Assembly (NCBI GenBank): GCA_963823495.1
Contig: CAWGLV010000001.1
Span: forward strand, 3,720,001-3,784,000
Origin: DATDAH01 sp963823495
Lineage (GTDB): Bacteria; Actinomycetota; Acidimicrobiia; Acidimicrobiales; DATDAH01
DNA: 64,000 nt
Direction of reading: 5' to 3'
A program made the translations under genes and the position numbers. Shown here piece after piece: positions 8,213-16,329 of this stretch (the stretch's first letter is position 1; each line of letters begins with the position of its first letter). Under the pieces are notes generated by a model. The model searched no databases and had not been told where the DNA came from. It saw only the letters and a list, made by a program, of their open reading frames with translations.

Positions 8213-9637
8213 GTGCTGGACAAGACCGTGCGGGAGGCCGCCCGACGCTTCGGCGACCACCCGGCGCTGCTCGGCGCCGACGGGATCCCGCTGAGCTACA
8301 CGGAGCTGGACCGACACTCCGACGAGGTGGCGGTGGGCCTGGCCCACCGGGGCGTCGGTCTCGGGACGGTGGTGGCGCTGACGTTGCCGTCGACCCCGGA
8401 CTACGTCGTCGCCTACGCCGCCCTGGCCAAGGTCGGGGCGGTCACGGCCGGCGTCAACCCGCGCCTGACCGACGGCGAGCGGGCCACGGCTCTCGATGTC
8501 GTGGACGCCGACCTGGTGCTGTCCTCAGCGGAGGAGGTGACGGCCCTCCGAGTACCCGGTGAGGCGCCCTCGCCGCTTCCCGACGACCCCGAGCGGCCGG
8601 TGGCGGTCGTCCTGACCTCGGGCACCACGGGCCGCCCTCGGGGCGCCGAGTTCCGTGTCCGCCAGATCGCCGCCATCACCGCCGCCGACGTCGGTGACAC
8701 CTGGGGGGGCGGTGGGCCCATGCTGGCCTCGACCCAGTTCGCCCACATCGGGTTCATGACCAAGCTGGCCTGGTACCTGCGGCTGGGCACCACCCAACTG
8801 CTGCTCGACCGCTGGCGGGCCGCCGACGTGCTCGACCAGATCGAGAGCCACCGGGTGCCGTCGGTCGGGGGGGTGGCGCCTCAGATCGCCCTGCTGCTGC
8901 GCGAACCCGACTTCGACCGACGGGACCTCAGCTGCGTACAGACGATCATCGTCGGCGCCGCCCCGTCACCACCGGCGCTGGTCCACGAGGCGCGGGAGCG
9001 CTTCGGCGCCGCCTACTCCATCCGCTACTCGTCCACCGAGTGCGGCGGCGTGGGCACGGGCACCGCCTTCGACGCGCCCGACCGCGAGGCGCTCCACACG
9101 GTCGGTCGGCCCCGACCACCCGTCGAGCTGTCCATCCGGGACGGAGACGGCAGGCCGGTGGCCGACGGCGAGGTGGGGGAGGTCTGCCTGCGCTCCCCCT
9201 GTGTCATGGCGCGCTACCGAGGCGATCCGGAGGCGACGGCGGCCGCGCTGCGGGACGGCTGGCTGCACTCCGGGGACCTCGGGTTCATCGACGGATCCGG
9301 GTGCCTGGTCCTGGCCGGACGGGCCAAGGAGATGTTCATCCGGGGTGGCTACAACGTCTACCCGCTAGAGGTGGAGGCCGTCCTCTCCGAGCACCCCGAG
9401 GTCGCCGAGGTCGCCGTGGCCCCGCGGCCCGACGAGGTCATGAGCGAGATCGGCGTCGCGGTCGTGGTGCCGCGGGACCCCTCCGCCCCCCCGTCGCTGG
9501 CCGACCTGCGCACCTTCGCCCGGGACAAGCTCTCGGCCCACAAGCTCCCCGAGGCGATCCGGGTCGTCGACGAACTGCCCCTCACCGCCATGCAGAAGCT
9601 CGACCGCCGCGCCCTGGCCGCTCTCGAAGCGGGCTGA
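8213..9637 (+). CDS. Acyl-CoA synthetase / AMP-dependent ligase
   Basis: Class I adenylate-forming enzyme (474 residues, slightly short of the usual 500-550), expected to activate a carboxylic acid to its CoA thioester through an acyl-adenylate. The P-loop-like TSGTTGRPRG (135-144) has Arg where Lys is usual. YSSTE (272-276), SGDLG (353-357), GRAKEM and GGYNVYPLEVE (369-388), and the catalytic Lys462 (MQKLDR) are all present. The GTG start follows a run of G residues that may serve as ribosome-binding site. It faces away from the LLM oxidoreductase and could activate the acid made by the dehydrogenases nearby. Confidence 0.9.
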   Translation: MLDKTVREAARRFGDHPALLGADGIPLSYTELDRHSDEVAVGLAHRGVGLGTVVALTLPSTPDYVVAYAALAKVGAVTAGVNPRLTDGERATALDVVDADLVLSSAEEVTALRVPGEAPSPLPDDPERPVAVVLTSGTTGRPRGAEFRVRQIAAITAADVGDTWGGGGPMLASTQFAHIGFMTKLAWYLRLGTTQLLLDRWRAADVLDQIESHRVPSVGGVAPQIALLLREPDFDRRDLSCVQTIIVGAAPSPPALVHEARERFGAAYSIRYSSTECGGVGTGTAFDAPDREALHTVGRPRPPVELSIRDGDGRPVADGEVGEVCLRSPCVMARYRGDPEATAAALRDGWLHSGDLGFIDGSGCLVLAGRAKEMFIRGGYNVYPLEVEAVLSEHPEVAEVAVAPRPDEVMSEIGVAVVVPRDPSAPPSLADLRTFARDKLSAHKLPEAIRVVDELPLTAMQKLDRRALAALEAG

Positions 9638-9654
9638 CCAGGCCAGGACCGACC

Positions 9655-10743
9655 TCAGGTGTCCAGGACCTCGTCGAGTTCGACCGGACGGCGTTCCTCG
9701 ATGGCCCGTTGGGCGGCGACGCCGACGGCGACCGACAGGAGGCCGTCCTCCAGGCTGACCCGCGGTGGGGCCCCGGTGCGGATGGCGGCGAGGAAGTCCA
9801 GGTGCTGGAGGAAGCTCGAGCCGTGGTGGAAGCCCTCGTAGGCCACCCGGTCGTCGGTCACCGTCTCGGACCGGACCGCGAACCAACCGTCCTCCCGACG
9901 CCCGACGCGCACCTCTGCCGACGGCAGGAAGGCCTCCACCTTGCCCTCGTCCCCGACCGCCACCAGCTCCTCCATGTTGGTCGTGGCCTCGGCGAACATG
10001 CAGAGGTCGAGCAGGGCCCGGGTTCCGCCCTCGTACTCCACGATCACGTAGGCGTTGTCCAGGATGTCGGCGCGCCGGCCGTCGTGGACCTCGTCGAGGT
10101 GGTTCACGTCCTGGCCCCCCGAGGCCAGCACCCGCACCGGGGCCCCTTCGCACACCAGGTTCATCAGATCGAAGAAGTGACAGCACTTCTCCACCAGCGT
10201 CCCGCCGGTGTTGACGTTGAAGCGGTTCCAGTGGCCCACCTTGGTCAGGAACGGGAAACGGTGCTCCCGGAGGGTGAGCATCCGCAGGCGCCCGACGGTG
10301 CCTCCGGCCACCTCCTCGAACAGGCGGGCCACCGGCGGCATGTACCGGTACTCGAGCCCCACCCCGACCACACCGGGGTGCCCGTCGGCGGCCGCGATCA
10401 CCCGTCGACAGTCCTCGACGGTCGTGCACAGCGGCTTCTCGACCAGCACGTGGACCCCGGCGGCCAGGACGTCGAGGAGCACGTCGAGGTGGGTCATGTT
10501 CGGCGTGGCGACCACGACGGCGTCACAGACGTCGGCCGCCAGCAGCGCGGGATGGTCCTCGAACACGGCGACCTCCCCGGCGAGCACGGCCGCGGCCGCC
10601 TCCCGGGAGGCCGGTTGGGGGTCGGCCACCGCCGTCACCCGAGCACCCGGCACGTGCTCGAGGTTCTGGAGGTGCTCGACGCCCATCATCCCCGTACCGA
10701 TGACGCCGTAGCGGACCGCGTCCTGATGACCGGCAGTGGGCAC
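9655..10743 (-). CDS. Gfo/Idh/MocA-family oxidoreductase
   Basis: NAD(P)-dependent dehydrogenase of sugars, inositols or related polyols (362 residues). The Rossmann motif GTGMMG is at 16-21 and the conserved EKP at 102-104, followed by the usual C-terminal beta-sheet domain with a VEKCCHFFDL segment that carries the conserved Asp/His region. The GTG start at 10743 overlaps the first codons of the divergent aldo/keto reductase by 8 bp, so at least one of the two transcripts may be leaderless or one start may be misplaced. Substrate not predictable. Confidence 0.88.
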   Translation of the reverse strand: MPTAGHQDAVRYGVIGTGMMGVEHLQNLEHVPGARVTAVADPQPASREAAAAVLAGEVAVFEDHPALLAADVCDAVVVATPNMTHLDVLLDVLAAGVHVLVEKPLCTTVEDCRRVIAAADGHPGVVGVGLEYRYMPPVARLFEEVAGGTVGRLRMLTLREHRFPFLTKVGHWNRFNVNTGGTLVEKCCHFFDLMNLVCEGAPVRVLASGGQDVNHLDEVHDGRRADILDNAYVIVEYEGGTRALLDLCMFAEATTNMEELVAVGDEGKVEAFLPSAEVRVGRREDGWFAVRSETVTDDRVAYEGFHHGSSFLQHLDFLAAIRTGAPPRVSLEDGLLSVAVGVAAQRAIEERRPVELDEVLDT

Positions 10744-11662
10744 GGCGGTACGTTACGACCCCATCGACACCGGACTGGTCCAGACCGAACCCCGCCCCCT
10801 CGGCCCGAACGGGTTGACGGCGCCCCCGCTGGCCTACGGCTGCTGGCGCCTCACCGAACCCGAACGCGCCCGCGAGCTGATCGAGACGGCGGTGGCCCAC
10901 GGCCTGGGCCTGATCGACACCGCCGACGTGTACGGCCTGGACTTCGGCGGGACCGGCTTCGGGTCCGCCGAGGAGCTGCTGGGACGGGTCCTGGCCGAGG
11001 CCCCCGGCCTCCGGGAGCGCATCGTGCTGGCCACCAAGGGCGGCATCGACCCCGGCGTGCCCTACGACAGCAGCCCGACGTACCTGCGGGCGGCCTGTGA
11101 GGCCTCGCTTCGTCGCCTCGGGGTCGAGGTCATCGACCTCTACCAGGTGCACCGCATCGACCACTTCACCCACCCGGCCGAGGTCGCCTCGACGCTGGCC
11201 GCGCTCCGCGCCGAAGGCAAGGTCCGTGAGGTCGGGCTCTCCAACACGACGCCCGCCCAGGTCGACGCCTTCGTCGCGCACCTCCCGTTCCCCCTGGCCA
11301 CCGTGCAGCCCGAGTACTCCTGTGTGAACCTCACGGCCCTGCGCGACGGCACCCTGGACCGTTGCCTGCGGGACGGCACGGCCCCGCTGGCCTACAGCCC
11401 GTTGGGCGGGGGCCGGCTGGCCGCCGGCGAGGCCCCCGCCGACCTGCTGACGACCCTCGACCGGCTCGCCGAACGGGAGGGGGTGGACCGGGCCGCGATC
11501 GCCCTGGCCTTCGTCCTGGCCCACCCCAGTGCCCCCGTGGCCATCATCGGCACCCAGACCCCCGCGCGCATCGCCTCGGCGACCCGCGCGCTCGGGGTCC
11601 ACCTCGACCGCACGGACCTCTACGCCATCATCGAGGCGTCCCAAAGCCACCCCTTGCCGTGA
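10736..11662 (+). CDS. Aldo/keto reductase
   Basis: A 308-residue NADPH-dependent aldo/keto reductase. The catalytic tetrad is visible as Asp61 and Tyr66 (DTADVYG), Lys101 (ATKGG) and His139 (YQVHRID). GLSNTTP and the late IGTQTPARIA segment bind NADP in this family. The start GTG at 10736 overlaps the divergent Gfo/Idh/MocA gene; a later start such as the TTG near 10815 would shorten the N-terminus before the first conserved strand. The downstream small membrane protein begins 64 bp later with its own strong ribosome-binding site. Confidence 0.9.
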   Translation: MGTAVRYDPIDTGLVQTEPRPLGPNGLTAPPLAYGCWRLTEPERARELIETAVAHGLGLIDTADVYGLDFGGTGFGSAEELLGRVLAEAPGLRERIVLATKGGIDPGVPYDSSPTYLRAACEASLRRLGVEVIDLYQVHRIDHFTHPAEVASTLAALRAEGKVREVGLSNTTPAQVDAFVAHLPFPLATVQPEYSCVNLTALRDGTLDRCLRDGTAPLAYSPLGGGRLAAGEAPADLLTTLDRLAEREGVDRAAIALAFVLAHPSAPVAIIGTQTPARIASATRALGVHLDRTDLYAIIEASQSHPLP

Positions 11663-11726
11663 CGATGTATCCCTCTCGTCGCCTCGTTCGTCTTCCGGAC
11701 AGGAAGACGAACAAGGAGGTTCGATG

Positions 11727-11951
11727 ATGTTCGAGAAGAACGAAGCGACCTGGGACCGGATGGGCCGCGTGGTCCTCGGTGTGGTGCTCCTGGGGGTCGG
11801 TCTGGCCGTGTTGGACGGCCCCGTGGGCGTCGTCGTGGCCGTGGTGGCCCTCGTGCCGCTGCTGACCGGCCTGTTGGGGTCGTGCCCCCTCTACACCGTG
11901 TTCGGCGTCAGCACCTGCCCGGTCAAGACCCCCGTCGACCACGGGTCATGA
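11727..11951 (+). CDS. DUF2892-type small inner-membrane protein
   Basis: A 74-residue protein with a short N-terminal helix (EKNEATWDRMGRVVLG) and two hydrophobic helices (about 13-32 and 35-52), ending in CPLYTVFGVSTCPVK. The paired CPLY and TCP motifs are typical of DUF2892/YgaP-like transmembrane domains. An excellent Shine-Dalgarno (AAGGAGGT at 11713-11720) precedes two adjacent ATGs; the second, at 11727, has the better spacing. The stop overlaps the start of the sigma factor gene (ATGA), so the pair is co-translated. The two conserved Cys suggest a redox role, by inference only. Confidence 0.85.
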   Translation: MFEKNEATWDRMGRVVLGVVLLGVGLAVLDGPVGVVVAVVALVPLLTGLLGSCPLYTVFGVSTCPVKTPVDHGS

Positions 11952-12694
11952 GTCGCGGGGTGACCCCGGTGGAGATCGTCGAGCACCTCGACGACCTCCA
12001 CCGGGTCGCCCGTCGACTCACCCGTCGCCCCGCCGATGCCGCCGACCTGGTCCAGGAAACCGTGCTGCGCGCCCTCGAGCGGGGGCACACCTACCGGGGC
12101 GAGGCGCCCCTCGGTGCGTGGCTCCGCCGGATCCTGCACAACCTGGCGGTCGACCGGGGCCGGCGATCCAGCCGCGAGATCCCCATGGCCGAGGTCGAAC
12201 GGCGGTGGGGCGACGACGCCTACACCGTCGACGCCGCCGTCGTGGTCGAGCGGGCCCAGACCCAAGATGACCTCGAAGAGGCGATGAGCCACCTGCCGTT
12301 CATCTACCGATCGACACTCGTCCTCCACGACGCCGACGGCATGACGCTGTCGGAGATCGCCGACCTGCAGGGCGCTTCGCTCCCGGCGGTCAAGCAGCGA
12401 CTTCGCCGAGGGCGGATGGCGTTGGTCAGCGCGCTGGCCCGAGGCGTCGAGGTCGACCATGCCGAACAGGGTGTGCCCCTGCGCTGCTGGGAGGCGCGCC
12501 GCCACGTCTCGGACTACCTCGACCATCGCCTCGACCCCGACACGGTCCGAACCGTCGAGTCCCACCTCGCCGGCTGCCCGACCTGCCCGCCGCTCTATGC
12601 CGCACTCGTCGGCGTGCGGGCCGAACTGGCCGACCCCCGCGACCCGAACTCGGTCATCCCCGACCAGTTGGTCGAGCGCCTCGACGGCGGCTGA
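11948..12694 (+). CDS. ECF-like sigma factor fused to a zinc-finger anti-sigma domain
   Basis: A 248-residue sigma-70-family protein. Region 2 spans about 13-72 (DAADLVQETVLRAL), region 4 about 107-160 (LSEIADLQGASLPAVKQRLRRGR). After a short linker, residues 180-225 look like a zf-HC2/ZAS domain: Cys180, then SDYLDHRL, then His206-x3-Cys210-x2-Cys213. In most ECF systems that zinc finger is a separate anti-sigma protein; here sigma and ZAS are one chain, so control may be intramolecular and redox sensitive. The ATG start overlaps the DUF2892 gene. The 3' end overlaps the convergent P450 gene by 41 bp. Confidence 0.88.
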   Translation: MSRGVTPVEIVEHLDDLHRVARRLTRRPADAADLVQETVLRALERGHTYRGEAPLGAWLRRILHNLAVDRGRRSSREIPMAEVERRWGDDAYTVDAAVVVERAQTQDDLEEAMSHLPFIYRSTLVLHDADGMTLSEIADLQGASLPAVKQRLRRGRMALVSALARGVEVDHAEQGVPLRCWEARRHVSDYLDHRLDPDTVRTVESHLAGCPTCPPLYAALVGVRAELADPRDPNSVIPDQLVERLDGG

Positions 12695-13856
12695 GGGAGA
12701 CCTCGAAGCTCCGCACCGCCCGGGCGAACATGTTGGGCTCGACGTCGGGCTCGGTGACCACCTCCGGCGGAGTGAACCGCCGGGTCAGCTCTCCGAACAG
12801 CAGGCCGAGCTCGTACTTGGCGAAGTTGGCCCCCACACAGAAGTGGGTCCCGTAGCCGAAGGCCACGTGGGGGTTCGGGCGACGGGTGATGTCGAAGGTG
12901 AACGGGTCGTCGAACACCGCCTCGTCCCGGTTGGCGGACGGATAGAGCAGGATCACCCGGTCGTCGGCCGTCACCGCCTGCTCGCCGATGGTCGAGTCCT
13001 CGACCGCCGTGCGGAAGAAGTTGTTGAGGGGGGTGACCCAGCGGATGACCTCGTCCACCGCAGTGGGCAGCAGGTCCGGATCGTCCCGCAGTCGCTCCCA
13101 CTGGTCCGGGTGGTCGGCGAAGGCCCGGAGGCCGTGGGCGATCGCGGTGCGGGTGGTCTCGGCTCCCCCGGCGATGAACAAGCCGGTCTCGTGGAAGACC
13201 TTGTCGTGCTCGTAGGCGTTCGCCCAGACCGAGACCAGGTCATCGGCCGGGCACTCCTGCCGGGCGGGCACCATCTCCAGCAACCGCATGTTGAACTGCA
13301 TGCAGGCCATCACGACCGCCGTCTCGATCTCGGGGTCCTCCGGCGCCGTGTCCAGGCGCATCAGGGCCTCGGACCAGCCCTTCACCTGCCGCCAGTCCTC
13401 CTCGGGAAAGCCCAGCAGGAGCGCCGTCATCCGCGCCGGGAGCTGGGCGGCCAGGGCGTCGACGATCTCGACCTCGCCGTCGATGGGGTCCAGCAACTCG
13501 GCGATCAGGGCCTCGACCACGTCCTCGTGACGACGTACGGCCTTGGGGGTGAAGCCCCGGGAGATGAGTCGGCGCTGCTCCTGGTGCGCCGGGTCGTCGG
13601 ACGCGATCATGTTGTTCTCGCTGGGCTCCCAGTTGCGCCGGTAGCCCCGACCCGAGACGAACACGTCGGACCGCCGTTCTACGTCCAACAGGTCGGCGTG
13701 GCGGGAGACCGCCCAGAGCCCGTTCTTCTCGTCTCGGTACACCGGCTCGTTGACCCGCATCCAGGTGAACGCGTCGTGCATCCCCCCGCCGCGGTAGAAC
13801 TCCGGGTCACAGAGATCGATCGTCGGTCGCACCCCGTCGGGCACGGTTGCCTCCAT
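12654..13856 (-). CDS. Cytochrome P450
   Basis: A 400-residue soluble bacterial P450 monooxygenase. Visible are the I-helix AGGAETT (229-235), the ExxR pair Glu269/Arg272, and the heme-binding FGYGTHFCVG (333-342) with the thiolate Cys340. I use the ATG at 13856, which has a GGGGGTGAG element just upstream; a GTG at 13865 would overlap the stop of the preceding LLM gene and is possible. The arrangement LLM monooxygenase-P450 suggests oxidative attack on a hydrophobic compound. Redox partners are not encoded nearby. Substrate unknown; the sequence resembles steroid/fatty-acid P450s of Actinomycetota only in general. Confidence 0.93.
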   Translation of the reverse strand: MEATVPDGVRPTIDLCDPEFYRGGGMHDAFTWMRVNEPVYRDEKNGLWAVSRHADLLDVERRSDVFVSGRGYRRNWEPSENNMIASDDPAHQEQRRLISRGFTPKAVRRHEDVVEALIAELLDPIDGEVEIVDALAAQLPARMTALLLGFPEEDWRQVKGWSEALMRLDTAPEDPEIETAVVMACMQFNMRLLEMVPARQECPADDLVSVWANAYEHDKVFHETGLFIAGGAETTRTAIAHGLRAFADHPDQWERLRDDPDLLPTAVDEVIRWVTPLNNFFRTAVEDSTIGEQAVTADDRVILLYPSANRDEAVFDDPFTFDITRRPNPHVAFGYGTHFCVGANFAKYELGLLFGELTRRFTPPEVVTEPDVEPNMFARAVRSFEVSLSRRRGARPTGRG

Positions 13857-13861
13857 GGCGC

Positions 13862-14929
13862 TCACCCCCAGGCGAGTGGTTCGTGGTCGAGGTCGTCGAG
13901 GACCCAGCGGGCGAAGCGCTCGCCCTCCTCGAGGTGGGGGTACCCCGACAGGATGAACGCCTCGATGCCGAGGTCCCGATACGCCTCCAGTTTGGCCCGC
14001 ACCTGGTCCGGATCCCCCACGATGGCGGCCCCGCACCCACTGCGGGCCCGACCGATGCCGGTCCAGAGGTGGTCCTCGACGAAGCCCCCGTCACCGGAAG
14101 CGGCCCGCAGCTCGGCTTGGCGCCGCACACCGGCCGACGTGCTGTCCAGGGACCGTTCCCGGATCTGTCGCCCGATGCCGTCGTCGAGGCGACTGACGAG
14201 ACGGGCGGCCGCGGCCTGCGCCTCGGCCTCGGTCTCGCGCACGATGACGTGGCAGCGGTAGCCGAAGCGCAGCGTCCGTTCGTGGGTTGCGGCCCGACGA
14301 CGCAGATCGGCGATGGTCTGGGTCACGACCGGCAGCACGTCGGGCCACAGCAGGTAGACGTCGGCCTGCTCGGCGGCCACGGCTCGGGCCGGCTCCGAGA
14401 GCCCCCCGAAGTAGAGCGGCGGACAGCGGCCGGTCACCGTCGCCACGCGCGGGGGGTCGACCTCGAGGTCGAGGTGCTCCCCGCGGACGTTCAGGGACAC
14501 ACCGTCCAACAACGTCCGAAGTGCGGCCATCACCTCCCGGGTCCGCTGGTAGCGGGGCTCGGAGGCCAGCGACTCCCCCGGGAGCTCGCTGGAGATGATG
14601 TTGATCCGCAGACGCCCCTCGAGCATCTGGTCCAGGGAGGCCAGCTGTCGGGCCATCTGGGGCACCCACAGCTCACCACACCGGACGGCCACCAGGAGCC
14701 GGATGCGCTCGGTCAGGGGGGCCACCCCGCCGGCGAAGCTCACGCCGTCGATCCCCAACTGGTAGCCGGAGGGCAACAGCAGGTTGTCGAAGCCCTGGCG
14801 ATCGGCGGCCACCGCGATGTCCCGGCAGTGGCTCCAGGAGGACGCCAGCGCCGGGTCGGGGACCCCGAGGTACTCGTGGTCGTCATCACACAGGGCGGCG
14901 AACCAGGCCACCTCGACCGGCGTGGGCAT
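13862..14929 (-). CDS. LLM-class monooxygenase, SsuD-like
   Basis: A 355-residue luciferase-like flavoprotein. The pattern MPTPVEVAWFAALCDDD at the start, NIISSELPGE, and PLYFGGLSEPA match the alkanesulfonate monooxygenase (SsuD)/nitrilotriacetate monooxygenase branch of the LLM family, which cleaves substrates with FMNH2 and O2. The start at 14929 leaves the N-terminal strand intact; the longer frame is Arg-rich and not conserved in appearance. Its stop lies within the GTGA just before the P450 start, so the two are probably co-translated. No flavin reductase or sulfonate transporter is nearby, so a sulfonate substrate is not implied. Confidence 0.87.
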   Translation of the reverse strand: MPTPVEVAWFAALCDDDHEYLGVPDPALASSWSHCRDIAVAADRQGFDNLLLPSGYQLGIDGVSFAGGVAPLTERIRLLVAVRCGELWVPQMARQLASLDQMLEGRLRINIISSELPGESLASEPRYQRTREVMAALRTLLDGVSLNVRGEHLDLEVDPPRVATVTGRCPPLYFGGLSEPARAVAAEQADVYLLWPDVLPVVTQTIADLRRRAATHERTLRFGYRCHVIVRETEAEAQAAAARLVSRLDDGIGRQIRERSLDSTSAGVRRQAELRAASGDGGFVEDHLWTGIGRARSGCGAAIVGDPDQVRAKLEAYRDLGIEAFILSGYPHLEEGERFARWVLDDLDHEPLAWG

Positions 14930-14973
14930 CGCGCCATTCAAGCCGCTGCTCGGCCCCTGGGTAGGCTCGGGCC

Positions 14974-15045
14974 ATGTCGGTGCGGGTCGATCACGTCGCC
15001 GACACGGCGGCCGTCCCCGAGACCTGCGGGACCCGACGGATCTGA
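14974..15045 (+). CDS. Possible 23-residue leader peptide coupled to the hydroxyacid dehydrogenase
   Basis: An ATG at 14974 opens a 23-codon frame whose TGA at 15043-15045 shares its final A with the ATG of the dehydrogenase gene (TGATG). The peptide contains one Cys near the C-terminus (PETCGTRRI). Such an arrangement can be a translated leader that couples ribosomes into the next gene. No strong ribosome-binding site precedes it, and it has no recognised family, so it may be chance. It does not resemble the mycofactocin precursor, which ends differently. Confidence 0.3.
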   Translation: MSVRVDHVADTAAVPETCGTRRI

Positions 15046-16253
15046 TGGGCATCTACCGGACCCTGAAGTCGGTCATCCGGTTCAAGCCCGTCGAGCTCGA
15101 TCCGGTCCAGCGGCGCCTGGCCAAGGCCGCCGACGTGGACGACCTCCGCCGCATCGCCAAGCGCCGCCTGCCGGCCGGGGTGTTCGACTACATCGACGGG
15201 GCCGCCGAGGACGAGCGCACCTACGGGGCCAACACCGAGGCCTACCGGCGACGCACGTTCCGACCCCGCGTCCTGCGCGATGTCAGTGCCGTCGACCCCT
15301 CGACGACCCTGCTGGGCCGGCGGATTCCGTTGCCGCTGGTGCTGGCCCCGACCGGTTTCGCCCGCATCGCCGATCCGGAGGGCGAACTGGCCGTGGCCCG
15401 CGCCGCGGCGAAGTTGGGCGTGCCCTACACGCTGTCGACCATCGGCACCCGCTCGATCGAGGAGATCGCTGCGGTCAACCACGGGCCCAAGTGGTTCCAG
15501 CTCTATGTCTTCCGCGACCGGGGGCTCACCGCCGAGCTCGTCGAGCGGACCAGGGCCGCCGGCTACGAGGCCATCACGCTCACCGTCGACACCGCCGTGC
15601 TGGGCCGCCGCGAGCGGGACATCCGCCGGGGATTCACCCTCCCACCCAAGATCGGCCTCGGCACCATCGTCGACGGCGCCCTGCACCCCGGCTGGACCTG
15701 GGCCTTCGTGCGGGCCGAGCCCATCGTGTTCGCCAACGTGGCCGGCGAGGACGTCGGCGACGGCACCGATGCGGTCTCGCTGGCCGACTACATCAACGGC
15801 CAGTTCGACCCCTCCCTGTCCTGGGACGACGTCGAGTGGCTGCGCTCCATCTGGGACGGCCCGCTGGTCATCAAGGGCATCCAGAGCGTGGACGACGCCG
15901 AGATCGCGGCCTCGATGGGCATCGAGGCCGTGGCCCTCTCCAACCACGGCGGCCGGCAACTGGACACGGCGCCCGCGACCCTCGACCTGGTCGAGCCGGT
16001 CGTCCAGGCCGTCGGTGACCGTGTCGAGGTCATCTGCGACGGTGGCGTGCGCCGGGGCAGCGACGTGGTGAAGGCGGTCGCCCTCGGCGCGACTGCGGTC
16101 ATGGCGGGCCGAGTGCACTTCTATGCCCTCGGCGCCGGCGGTGAGCGGGGCGTCGACCACGTCCTCGCGCTCCTCGATGCCGGCGTGCGCCGGACGATGG
16201 CCCTGGTCGGGGCGAAGAGCGTCGAGGAGATCACCCGGGACCTCCTGGAGTAG
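15045..16253 (+). CDS. FMN-dependent alpha-hydroxyacid dehydrogenase
   Basis: A 402-residue (S)-2-hydroxyacid dehydrogenase of the LldD/glycolate oxidase type that oxidises an L-2-hydroxyacid, commonly L-lactate, to the 2-oxoacid with FMN. The active-site signature SNHGGRQLD (299-307) contains the base His301 and substrate-binding Arg304. Lys277 (VIKGIQ), Tyr49 (FDYIDG) and GGVRRGSDVVKA near the C-terminus bind FMN and substrate. The ATG overlaps the stop of the small leader frame. A 40-residue insertion around 190-245 (the loop between barrel elements) is typical for membrane-associated lactate dehydrogenases of this family. Called lldD-like; substrate not proven. Confidence 0.88.
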   Translation: MGIYRTLKSVIRFKPVELDPVQRRLAKAADVDDLRRIAKRRLPAGVFDYIDGAAEDERTYGANTEAYRRRTFRPRVLRDVSAVDPSTTLLGRRIPLPLVLAPTGFARIADPEGELAVARAAAKLGVPYTLSTIGTRSIEEIAAVNHGPKWFQLYVFRDRGLTAELVERTRAAGYEAITLTVDTAVLGRRERDIRRGFTLPPKIGLGTIVDGALHPGWTWAFVRAEPIVFANVAGEDVGDGTDAVSLADYINGQFDPSLSWDDVEWLRSIWDGPLVIKGIQSVDDAEIAASMGIEAVALSNHGGRQLDTAPATLDLVEPVVQAVGDRVEVICDGGVRRGSDVVKAVALGATAVMAGRVHFYALGAGGERGVDHVLALLDAGVRRTMALVGAKSVEEITRDLLE

Positions 16254-16329
16254 CCGGTCCGGCGGGGCGCGATGTGACCAGGGCCGACGCCAAACGCGAC
16301 ACTGGCCCGGAACGAGGCGGGAGCGGCGG

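Noticed and set aside
9040..11100. 686-codon open frame on the plus strand
   Set aside because: Runs in an alternative frame through the ligase gene and antisense through the Gfo/Idh/MocA gene; composition is Arg/Gly-rich noise.
14974..15045. Mycofactocin precursor next to an MftD-like enzyme
   Set aside because: The peptide lacks the conserved C-terminal Val-Tyr core, the dehydrogenase looks like lactate-dehydrogenase LldD and no mftB/C/E is present.
15045..16253. Pre-mycofactocin synthase (MftD)
   Set aside because: Closer in pattern to membrane-associated L-lactate dehydrogenases; no mft neighbours.
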